From Limnochorda sp. L945t (GTDB lineage: Bacteria; Bacillota; Limnochordia; Limnochordales; Geochordaceae): a stretch of 64,000 bases of DNA. Position 1 is the first letter of the stretch, and every line of letters begins with the position of its first letter. Below, piece by piece: positions 8,347-16,177 of this stretch. Under the pieces are notes generated by a model that did not search any database, was not told the DNA's origin, and saw nothing but the letters and a program-made list of their open reading frames with translations. The stretch covers positions 2,387,722 through 2,451,721 of the forward strand of contig NZ_CP141615.1 of the NCBI RefSeq assembly GCF_035593305.1. The letters run 5' to 3'. The translations under genes and the position numbers were made by a program.

Positions 8347-10749
8347 ATGGCCACGCAAGAGCAGGAAGGATGTGCCGCCGCCGTGCAACCGTCGCTCTTG
8401 ACGTTTCCCCTGTCCGACGTGCTGCCCGGCGTCCCCGACCAAGACGCTTGCGTCGATCGGTTGCTCGAGGCCGCCCGGCGCATCCCCGGTGTGCGCTCGG
8501 CCCGGCGGACCGGCAGCGGGCCGGCCGCAGAGATCCGCCTGGAGATCGACGGCGAAGCCGCCGGCGCCCTCACGGTCGGGTCGGAGATCCGTGCGCACGC
8601 TCGCCGCATCCTGAGCCAGTACCGCCATGACCGCGTCAAGCTCAACGGTCTGGACTGCCAGGAATGCGCCAGGGCCGTCGAGCACGTGATGTCGCGCGTC
8701 AGCGGCGTCCACGCGGTGGCCGTCAGCTTCGACGAGTCTACGATGGCCATCGAGTACGAGGCGGGCCGGTTGCGCCGTCCGGATATCGTCCGAAGGGTGG
8801 AGGCGCTGGGCTACGAGGTCGAAGGCATCCGCTCCGTCCGGCAATGGGTCCGCCGGCACCACTCCCTGGTGAGGGCGCTGGCCGCCGGCGTGGTGGGTCT
8901 CGTTGCCTGGACGGTCGCCCGGCTCTCCGCCTCTCCCCCACCGGCGCCGGTCGTTCACTCGCCCCACCTCGCGTTCGCCTCGGGGCTCTTGTTCGCCTTC
9001 GCCTACGTCCTGGCGGGGTGGGAGACGGCTCGCCACGCACTACGGTCCCTGGCTCGAGGTCACGTGGATGTGGACCTGTTGATGCTGCTCGCGGCCGCCG
9101 GCGCCGCAGCCATCGGCCAGCTCGCGGAGGGCACGGTGCTGCTGGTGCTGTTCGCGATCGGGCACGCCCTGGAGCACGAGGCCACCGGGCGAGCTCGCTC
9201 CGCCATCCAGAGCCTTTCGCGCCTCGCCCCTCGTACGGCCCGCCTCGTTCGGGACGGGACGACCGCGGAGGTGGCCGTGCATGCTCTGGCCCGGGGCGAT
9301 CGCGTCCAGATCCGCCCGGGGGAGCGTATCCCCGTGGACGGCACCGTCGTGGCCGGCAAGGGAGCCGTCGACCAGGCCACGATTACCGGGGAGAGCGTTC
9401 CGGTGCCCAAGGCACCGGGGGATGCGGTCTACGCGGGGACGATCAACACCGACGGGATGCTCGAGGTCGAGGTGACCCGGCTCTCGTCGGAGTCCACGCT
9501 GGCCCGCATGGCCCGCCTGGTGGACCAGGCGCGCCGGGAGAGTTCCCCCCAAGAGCGCCTTTCCGGGCGCATGGCGCGCATCCTGGTGCCGGCCGTGCTG
9601 GTGGCCGACGTGCTGGTCGCAGCCGTGCCCCCCATGGCCGGCTGGCTGCCCTGGCGCGAGGCGGTGTACCGGGCGATGGCTTTACTGGTGGCCGCCTCTC
9701 CTTGCGCCCTGGCCGTCGGCGTCCCCATCGCCGGAGTCGCCGCCCTGGCCCGGGCTGCCCGCCAGGGCCTGTTGGTCAAAGGTCCGGCGTACCTGGAAGC
9801 GCTGGGCGCGGTCAAAGCGGTCGCGTTCGACAAGACGGGCACCCTGACCCTCGGGCGTCCGGCCGTCGAGGCCGTCGAGCCTGTGCCAGGAGTGAGCGCC
9901 GAGACCTTGTTGGCGATGGCAGCCGCCGCCGAAGCCCCTTCGACGCACCCCCTGGCCCGGGCCATCGTGGAGGCGGCCCGCACCCGTCACCTGCAGTGGC
10001 CCCAGGCAACGGACGTTCACCAGGTGCCGGGCCAGGGTATCGAGGCCACGGTCGAGGGGCGACGGATCCGGGCCGGGAGCGCCGCTTTCGTCCTGGGGGA
10101 GGCCGGCCTCCCGGGCGCAGCCCCCTGGCCCGCGCCGGCCGGGTCGAGCGCGGTCCACGTGGCCTGCGACGGGAAAGTCGTCGGAGTGGTACGCCTCACC
10201 GATCCCGTGCGCGAGGAGGCGGCCGAAGCTGTGCGCGCGATGCGGCTGCGGGGGGTCCGCCACGTCTCGCTCATCAGCGGAGACCGCGCCGAACTGGCCC
10301 GACACGTGGCGGAGCAGGTCGGCGCGGACGAGGCACTGGCGCCTCTGCTACCCGAGGAGAAACTGCAGGCCGTGCGCGCTCTGGTCGGCCGGTTCGGGGC
10401 CGTCGCCATGGTCGGCGACGGGGTCAACGACGGGCCCGCCCTGGCCGCAGCCACCGTCGGCGTCGCCATGGGCGCCGCCGGCTCGGACGTCGCCCTCGAA
10501 GCTGCGCCGGTAGCCTTGATGGGCAGCGATCTGCGCATGCTCTCCGACGCCATGGACCTCGGGCGCGCCACACGGCGCGTCATCGTCCAAAACCTCGCGA
10601 TAGCCCTGGGGGTCATCGGCGCGCTGGCCTTCGCCGCGGTCACCGGCGCCGTCGGCATCGGGGCCACCGTGGCCCTCCACGAGACCAGCACGCTGGCGGT
10701 CGCCCTCAACGGCCTGCGCCTGCTGCGCTGGCGCCCCACGCGCACGTGA
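8347..10749 (+). CDS. Heavy-metal translocating P1B-type ATPase (SPC motif)
   Basis: An 800-residue metal-efflux pump. It has an N-terminal heavy-metal-associated domain with an intact CxxC (Cys104, Cys107, in DCQEC), preceded by a degenerate copy without cysteines. TGES marks the actuator domain, the phosphorylated Asp495 lies in DKTGTLT, STHPLA marks the nucleotide domain, and GDGVNDGPAL is the hinge. The ion-site motif is Ser-Pro-Cys at 451-453, not Cys-Pro-Cys, and the last helix reads HETSTLAVALNGLRLL with His778. SPC plus a terminal HE-S/T motif is the pattern of the P1B-4 group (Co, Zn, Fe). The gene follows its likely ArsR repressor. Confidence 0.92.
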   Translation: MATQEQEGCAAAVQPSLLTFPLSDVLPGVPDQDACVDRLLEAARRIPGVRSARRTGSGPAAEIRLEIDGEAAGALTVGSEIRAHARRILSQYRHDRVKLNGLDCQECARAVEHVMSRVSGVHAVAVSFDESTMAIEYEAGRLRRPDIVRRVEALGYEVEGIRSVRQWVRRHHSLVRALAAGVVGLVAWTVARLSASPPPAPVVHSPHLAFASGLLFAFAYVLAGWETARHALRSLARGHVDVDLLMLLAAAGAAAIGQLAEGTVLLVLFAIGHALEHEATGRARSAIQSLSRLAPRTARLVRDGTTAEVAVHALARGDRVQIRPGERIPVDGTVVAGKGAVDQATITGESVPVPKAPGDAVYAGTINTDGMLEVEVTRLSSESTLARMARLVDQARRESSPQERLSGRMARILVPAVLVADVLVAAVPPMAGWLPWREAVYRAMALLVAASPCALAVGVPIAGVAALARAARQGLLVKGPAYLEALGAVKAVAFDKTGTLTLGRPAVEAVEPVPGVSAETLLAMAAAAEAPSTHPLARAIVEAARTRHLQWPQATDVHQVPGQGIEATVEGRRIRAGSAAFVLGEAGLPGAAPWPAPAGSSAVHVACDGKVVGVVRLTDPVREEAAEAVRAMRLRGVRHVSLISGDRAELARHVAEQVGADEALAPLLPEEKLQAVRALVGRFGAVAMVGDGVNDGPALAAATVGVAMGAAGSDVALEAAPVALMGSDLRMLSDAMDLGRATRRVIVQNLAIALGVIGALAFAAVTGAVGIGATVALHETSTLAVALNGLRLLRWRPTRT

Positions 10750-10762
10750 CACCGGGGCGCCC

Positions 10763-11740
10763 TCAGCGCATCCACGGCGCGATGGTGTCGAGGATGTGCC
10801 GGGCACGGTGGCGGTACGAGTGCTTGCTGCACGCCTCGAGCTGGCCTGCCCGGGCGACGCGCGCTCGCTCCTCGGGGTGGTCCAGGTAGTAGCGGGCAAG
10901 CTCCAGCGTCTGAACCGGGGAGTCCGATACCACGAGGTGCTCGCCCGGCCGGAAGAGGTGAAGGTGCGCCGGCGTCTCGTGGGTCAGGTAGAACGCCCCG
11001 CACCCCAGCGCCTCGAAGGTACGCATCGCCGTCTGCGTCGACGAGCTGGCGTCGCTGTGGATCCCGAGCACGATGCGGGCCGATGAGAAGACGACGGGTA
11101 GCTCCTCGTACGGGAGCAACCCCTTGAGCGCCCGGTCGAAGCGCCGGTGATCGACGGGGCTACCCGGAGCGTCCCAGCCCTGCCCGTAGACGTGGACGTC
11201 CAGGCCCGCCTCCAGCAGCGGGAGCAAGATCGTCCGCACTCCCTCGCGCCGCGTGGGAAACTGCCCGTACCAGTTGGCCACCAGCACGGCATCGCACACC
11301 CTGGCCGGGTCGGGCTCGACCTTGCGGTGCAAGCCGGGCCAGCACGCGAAAGGCAGCACCTCCGCTCGCAGGCCCAAGGCCCGGTAGCGGGGCACCGCCT
11401 CGGCGGCCGTCGTAAACGTGAAGTCGCACCGCTCGGCCACCCGCCGGGAGAGGTCCCACAGGGGCGGGTCCTCGATGGCCCAGTAGACGTGGAACACCTT
11501 CTCGCGGCGCAGCACGTCGCACACGAGTCCCAGATCGACCCCCGGGAACCCCTCGGTGATGGCCAGGTCCGGCCGCCACCCCCGGACGATGTCGAGCAGC
11601 CGCCGGCACTGCACGTCGGGCGGCATGCCGAAGAGCCGGTACTCTCCCTCGTGCACGAAGACCTCGTGGCCGAGGTCTTCGAAGCCCCGGGCGAGCCCGT
11701 ACTTGATGACCGGCGCGCAGTTGGTGAACAGCACCCGCAT
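10763..11740 (-). CDS. CgeB-like glycosyltransferase (first of three)
   Basis: A 325-residue protein of the CgeB/DUF3880 type, a GT-B-fold glycosyltransferase group named after the Bacillus subtilis spore maturation protein CgeB. Seen: an N-terminal MRVLFTNCAP strand, a TEGFPGVDLG loop, then a C-terminal Glyco_trans_1-like half with SSSTQTAMRTFEALGCGAF and PGEHLVV. The sugar and acceptor are unknown. The start is ATG 11740; the upstream part of the longer frame looks non-coding. It is divergent from the GT2 gene at 11808 across 67 bases and forms the left edge of the spore-surface glycosylation island. Confidence 0.78.
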   Translation of the reverse strand: MRVLFTNCAPVIKYGLARGFEDLGHEVFVHEGEYRLFGMPPDVQCRRLLDIVRGWRPDLAITEGFPGVDLGLVCDVLRREKVFHVYWAIEDPPLWDLSRRVAERCDFTFTTAAEAVPRYRALGLRAEVLPFACWPGLHRKVEPDPARVCDAVLVANWYGQFPTRREGVRTILLPLLEAGLDVHVYGQGWDAPGSPVDHRRFDRALKGLLPYEELPVVFSSARIVLGIHSDASSSTQTAMRTFEALGCGAFYLTHETPAHLHLFRPGEHLVVSDSPVQTLELARYYLDHPEERARVARAGQLEACSKHSYRHRARHILDTIAPWMR

Positions 11741-11807
11741 GCCCGAACCGCTGCCTCGGGGCCAGGGTATGCCGCCCGGCATATACCGGAACACCGGAGG
11801 ACCTGCC

Positions 11808-12599
11808 TTGCGGCACACATCGTCAGCTCGAACGGCCGGGGATGGCCCGAGGGCACCCGTCGACGTGGACCTGGTGATCGTCAGCTACGGGCGCCACGAC
11901 CTGCTCGAAGCGTGCGTGGCCAGCTTCACCCGTCACACGGCCGGCTACCGGTACCGGCTCATCGTGGTGGACAACACAGGCCCTGGCCCCATGGCCTCCC
12001 ATCTCGACCGGCTCGAGCGGCAGGGAGCCCTGGTCATTCGCAACGCGGCCAACGCAGGCTACGCCCGCGCCTGCAACCAGGGCATCGCAGCGGGCAACGG
12101 GAGGTACGTGGTCCTGCTCAACAACGACGTGCGGGCGACGCCGGGGTGGCTGCCGCCCCTGGTGCGCTGCATGGAGGAAGACCCGTCGGTGGCCGTGGCC
12201 GGCCCCCTCCTGGTGACGCCGGACGGCTACCTGGTCGGCGTACCCGTCACGGGCACCGACCTGGACCCTCACCAGCCCGGGCTGTGGCAGCACGAGAGTG
12301 TCTGGCCCCTTCCTCGCCGCCCGGTGGCGTGCCTGACCGTGAGCGGGGCCGCCTACATGATCCGGCGCGCCTGCCTGGCGCACGTCGGGCTCATGGACGA
12401 GGGATTTTTCCTCTACTTCGAGGACGCCGACTTCAGCCTGCGGGCCCGGCGGGCCGGCTACCGGGTCGTCTGGTGCCCCGGCAGCCGGTTGGTCCACCTC
12501 GTCTCCGCCACCGGGCGCGACCACCCGGCGCGCGACCGGGTGTACCAGGAGAGCGCCCGGCGCTTCTGGCGCAAGTGGGGAGGTTTGCCGGCCCGGTGA
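11808..12599 (+). CDS. GT2 family glycosyltransferase
   Basis: A 263-residue GT-A-fold glycosyltransferase of the rhamnosyltransferase-like GT2 group. Strand one reads VDLVIVSYGR and strand two IVVDNTGPG. The metal-binding motif is NND in VVLLNNDVRATPGW, and the acceptor half has GAAYMIRRACLAHVGLMDEGFFLYFEDADFSLRARR split over the ED-D acid pair. The enzyme would transfer a nucleotide sugar to a polysaccharide or protein acceptor in the cytoplasm or at the mother-cell membrane. The start is TTG 11808 with GGAGGA six bases upstream. Its stop overlaps the next start in a GTGA junction. Confidence 0.88.
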   Translation: MRHTSSARTAGDGPRAPVDVDLVIVSYGRHDLLEACVASFTRHTAGYRYRLIVVDNTGPGPMASHLDRLERQGALVIRNAANAGYARACNQGIAAGNGRYVVLLNNDVRATPGWLPPLVRCMEEDPSVAVAGPLLVTPDGYLVGVPVTGTDLDPHQPGLWQHESVWPLPRRPVACLTVSGAAYMIRRACLAHVGLMDEGFFLYFEDADFSLRARRAGYRVVWCPGSRLVHLVSATGRDHPARDRVYQESARRFWRKWGGLPAR

Positions 12600-13669
12600 C
12601 GCAGCTCAGGCTCACGGTCGTCTATCCCCCGACGCTGGACTGGGGGTGGATGACCCAGCGCCCCCAGCAGATATCCTTGCGCCTCGCCCGGCGGGGCATC
12701 GGCGTCGTCTACTGCAACCTCACCCAGCGCCCCGGACGGCCTCTCGAGCCCATTTCGCCCAATTTGTGGATCTGCCACGACTTCGAAGCACTCAAGCGCC
12801 AGCCCGTCCCGGGTGCGGTCGTCTGGGCCAGCTGGGGCCGGCACTGGCCTCTGTTCGGCCGGTGGAACGCGCTGCTCAACGTCTTCGACAACCTCGACGA
12901 CTTCGAGAGCTGGGAGAGGGACGACCGGGAAGCCGCCGCGCGGGCGGACCTGGTGCTCGCGACCTCTCGCCTGTTGTTCCAGCGCTGGGCGGCGCGCCGC
13001 CCGCACGTCTACCTGGTTCCCAATGCGTGCGACTTCGAGCACTTCCACCGAGCCGCCGTCTCTCCGCCGCTTCCGGAGCCGCCCGATCTCGCCGGCATCC
13101 CCCGCCCGCGGGTGCTCTACATGGGGGCGCTCGCCCCCTGGCTCGACGCCGCCGCCATCGAGGCCCTGGTGGCGACCTACCCCGGCACCGCCTTCGTCTT
13201 CATCGGCGCTTCCATGGGCTACGAGCCCCCCCGGCGCCCCAACGTCCACGTGCTGGGTCTCAAGCCGTACGAGGCCCTGCCTTCGTACCTGGCCCACTGT
13301 GACGCAGGGCTCATCCCTTTCCGGCCCGAGCGGGTCACGAAGGCCGCCAACCCGGTGAAGCTGTACGAGTACCTGGCTGCCGGCCTGCCCGTCCTCGCCT
13401 CCTGCCTCCCCGAGCTGGAGCCGTACGCGGGCGTCGTCCACCTGGCGGGCCAACCGCCGGAATGGGCCGCTCTGCTCCCCGCTGCGCTGGCAGACACCTC
13501 CGCGGCACGCCGTGAGCAGCGCGCCGCCGTAGCCCGGGCCAACACGTGGGACGACCGGGTGGACCAGATCGTCTCGCTGCTGCACAAAGCGATCGCCGTC
13601 AAGCAGGCCCGCGAGTCGGCCTCCGCGGTATGGCGGGTGCGCCCGCAGCCGTACGTGAAGCGCATGTAG
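12596..13669 (+). CDS. GT1-like (GT-B) glycosyltransferase
   Basis: A 357-residue GT-B glycosyltransferase. The N-terminal half begins VVYPPTLDWGWMTQRPQQI, a pattern shared with TuaH-like enzymes of Bacillus. The C-terminal Rossmann half has LYMGALAPWLD, CDAGLIPFRP and a donor-binding KLYEYLAAGLPVLAS motif. Donor and acceptor are unknown. The GTG start overlaps the preceding stop by four bases, so the two transferases are translationally coupled. It lies directly upstream of the five-SPOCS gene with a 48-base gap and is probably cotranscribed with it. Confidence 0.85.
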   Translation: MTQLRLTVVYPPTLDWGWMTQRPQQISLRLARRGIGVVYCNLTQRPGRPLEPISPNLWICHDFEALKRQPVPGAVVWASWGRHWPLFGRWNALLNVFDNLDDFESWERDDREAAARADLVLATSRLLFQRWAARRPHVYLVPNACDFEHFHRAAVSPPLPEPPDLAGIPRPRVLYMGALAPWLDAAAIEALVATYPGTAFVFIGASMGYEPPRRPNVHVLGLKPYEALPSYLAHCDAGLIPFRPERVTKAANPVKLYEYLAAGLPVLASCLPELEPYAGVVHLAGQPPEWAALLPAALADTSAARREQRAAVARANTWDDRVDQIVSLLHKAIAVKQARESASAVWRVRPQPYVKRM

Positions 13670-13717
13670 GCGCGGCTTCATAGGATGGCAAGCAGAGCAG
13701 GCGAGGAGGCGCGTGCG

Positions 13718-16027
13718 ATGGCCGTCTCCCGGGCCGCGAGTCCGCAGGGCGGGGGTCCGGCGATCAAAGTCAAGGAGATCCGGGCAGAGGCCCTCGTCCG
13801 GGAAGCCCTCGTGGTGCCCAATGCCGTAGTGGTGCAGGGGTCCGTGCACAAGCAGATCTTCTGGGTCGGCGTGGACGGCACAGTCCACCACACGCCGGAG
13901 ACGCTCCCGTTCACCCAGATGATCCCCGTGCCGGGTGCCCGCCCGGGGATGCTGGCCCAGGTGCAGAGCGCGGTCGAGCACGTGGCCTTCGTGCTCTCGC
14001 CCGACGGCACCACCGTCTTCCAGAAAGTGTTGGTGCGTTCGTCGGCGGTGGCAGCCGAGCTGCAAACCATCAGCATCCGGACGGGGACCGGCCCCCTGGT
14101 CCGGGTCGAGGAGTTCATCGGACAGGCGAGCGCCCAGCGGACCGTGGCCAGCCAGCACGCCCTGGCGAGCCCCGCCGTCAAGCTGACCGAGGTGCGGGCC
14201 ACCCTGGAGGCGGTGACCCCTTCCGCCGGCACCGACACGGTCACCGTGACGGGACTGCTCCACTACCAGATCTTCTACGTGGGCACCGACGGCCGCCAGC
14301 ACCATCAGAGCGCCCAGGCGCCCTTCGAAGTCGTGGCCGCCGTCCCCGGCTCACGGCCCGGCGATCACGCCACCGTCTCGCTCGCCATCGTCAACCTCGA
14401 GCCTACCCTGGTCGACCCCACGACGGTGGACGTCGCCTCCTTGCTGGGCGGCACCGTGGTCGTGAGCCGCCCCCGCGACGTCAGCGTCGTGGCCGGCGAG
14501 GGGCCCGTCCTCAAGCTCGCCCAGCTGGTCGGGGAAGCCCCGGTCACCGCCGGCGACACCGCCGACCTGGTACTCAGCCGCCAGCCGGCCGCCGTCACCG
14601 GGGTCGTCACCACCATCGGATCGGTGACCGCCCGGGTCCATCTCGGCCAGGTCTTCATCAGCGGCACCCTCGTCTACCGGGTCGACTACGTCGACGCCGG
14701 GACGGGCGAGATGCGGTCCGAGAGCTTCACGGAGCCCTTTTCCGTGGCCGTGGACGTGCCGGGCGCGGCCGCGGGCATGGATGCCTCGGTCCAGCTCGAC
14801 GTGACGGCCACCGTCTTCGAGCTCGTCGCGCCCAGCACCGTGCGCGTCACCGGCACCCTCTCGGGAAGCGTGGTGGTGACCCAGCTCGTCTTGCTTCCCG
14901 TCGAGCCGGGCACGGATCTGACCATCCTGGCCGAGGTCGTGGTCGGCACGGGCACGAGCCAGGTCCTCGTCGAGCGCCCCGTGCCCATCGTGCCCGTCGC
15001 CCCGGAGGTGCTCGAGCGGGTCATCCGGGTCGAGGAACTGGCCCCGGTGCGGGCGCAGAGCCTGGTCCAGGCTCTGGTGCCGCTGCCTCAGCCCGCCGTC
15101 AAGATCAAGGACGTGCGCGGGGAGGCCCGGTTGCTCGGCGTGGAACAGTTCGGCCCGCGGGCGCTCGGCGTGCGCGGGGTGCTCCACCTCGAGGTGTTCG
15201 TTGTCGGCACGGACGACATCATGCACCACGTGGCGTTCGATCAGCCGTTCCAGATCCTGGTCTCCGTGCCGGGGCCCGTCGGCCCCGACTTCCGGCTCGA
15301 GCTCAGCATCGAGAAGATCCTGCCGCGCCTCGCGCAGGACGGGCGTGCCGTGAGCGTGGTGGCCGTCGTCCGGGTCTCGGGCGGGACCGCCTCGTCCCGC
15401 CAGGTGCCCGTGGTGCTCGACATCCTCGGCGCCGACGTGACCATCGACCGGATCCGGGCCAGGGCCGACCTCGTCCAGGGCGAGGCCAGCCTGCAGCACG
15501 AGGTGCGAGGCACGGTCACGCTCTCGCCCCCGGCCGCCCCCTCGGTCCCCGTGCAAGTCGAGGCCCAGCCTGCGGGCTTCAGCGTCCAGGTCGGCAACGG
15601 GCAGGCGCTGGTCCTGGGAACGGTGCGAGCCGCCCTGACCTACTCGGCGGCCGACGGTACTCTCCACCGGGCCACCGCCGAACTCCCCGTCGAGCTGGCG
15701 GTGGCGCTGCCCGGCGTCCGGCCGGGCATGACGCCCTACCTGACCGTGACGGTGACCGGGGCCCGGGCGACGCCGGCGCCGGGCGGCGCGAGCGCCGAGG
15801 TCGCCGTCCAGCTCTCCCTGCTGGTCAAGGTCACGGAGCGGGTGGTGCTGGACCTCATCACCGACGTGCGCGGGCCCGCCGTCGTTAGCGTGGAGCGCCA
15901 GACCGTCCTGCTCGACGTGGTCGACGACGGCGTCCCCTACCCTGTGCCGGTGACCATCGTGACCCACGTCACGCTCGCCTCGGATCCCCTCGCCGTACCG
16001 CCCGCCGCGGCCGCCGGCCCAAGGTAG
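13718..16027 (+). CDS. Five-repeat SPOCS (DUF3794) protein
   Basis: A 769-residue protein built almost wholly of tandem SPOCS (DUF3794) domains. Core motifs, of the form V-x-G-x-(LV)-H-x-x-(IV)-F-(FWY)-V-G-x-D followed by HH and a PF...VPG.RP stretch, fall near residues 40, 180, 315, 487 and 634. Units 1 and 2 are best conserved (SVHKQIFWVG, LLHYQIFYVG); units 3 and 5 are divergent. The family is known from SipL, which binds the spore-coat ATPase SpoIVA, and from coat or morphogenetic proteins of spore formers. Here there is no LysM domain, signal peptide or membrane helix. The start is ATG 13718 because GAGGAGG lies eight bases upstream. Confidence 0.85.
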   Translation: MAVSRAASPQGGGPAIKVKEIRAEALVREALVVPNAVVVQGSVHKQIFWVGVDGTVHHTPETLPFTQMIPVPGARPGMLAQVQSAVEHVAFVLSPDGTTVFQKVLVRSSAVAAELQTISIRTGTGPLVRVEEFIGQASAQRTVASQHALASPAVKLTEVRATLEAVTPSAGTDTVTVTGLLHYQIFYVGTDGRQHHQSAQAPFEVVAAVPGSRPGDHATVSLAIVNLEPTLVDPTTVDVASLLGGTVVVSRPRDVSVVAGEGPVLKLAQLVGEAPVTAGDTADLVLSRQPAAVTGVVTTIGSVTARVHLGQVFISGTLVYRVDYVDAGTGEMRSESFTEPFSVAVDVPGAAAGMDASVQLDVTATVFELVAPSTVRVTGTLSGSVVVTQLVLLPVEPGTDLTILAEVVVGTGTSQVLVERPVPIVPVAPEVLERVIRVEELAPVRAQSLVQALVPLPQPAVKIKDVRGEARLLGVEQFGPRALGVRGVLHLEVFVVGTDDIMHHVAFDQPFQILVSVPGPVGPDFRLELSIEKILPRLAQDGRAVSVVAVVRVSGGTASSRQVPVVLDILGADVTIDRIRARADLVQGEASLQHEVRGTVTLSPPAAPSVPVQVEAQPAGFSVQVGNGQALVLGTVRAALTYSAADGTLHRATAELPVELAVALPGVRPGMTPYLTVTVTGARATPAPGGASAEVAVQLSLLVKVTERVVLDLITDVRGPAVVSVERQTVLLDVVDDGVPYPVPVTIVTHVTLASDPLAVPPAAAAGPR

Positions 16028-16177
16028 CAGTTAGGATTGGCGTCCCGTTTCCCACACCACCGTGCCCCCATAGCCTGGGCACCGAGCGGCGCATGTCCGG
16101 CAGGCCGCGCCGGGTCTCATCCCGGCAGGCAGCGATGAGCGCCAGGGGCGCAGCGGAAAGGGGGATGACGAAGAGCC

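Noticed and set aside
8664-10889. A 741-codon open frame on the plus strand
   Set aside because: It lies in another frame of the P1B ATPase gene and contains Gly/Arg/Pro-rich sequence only.
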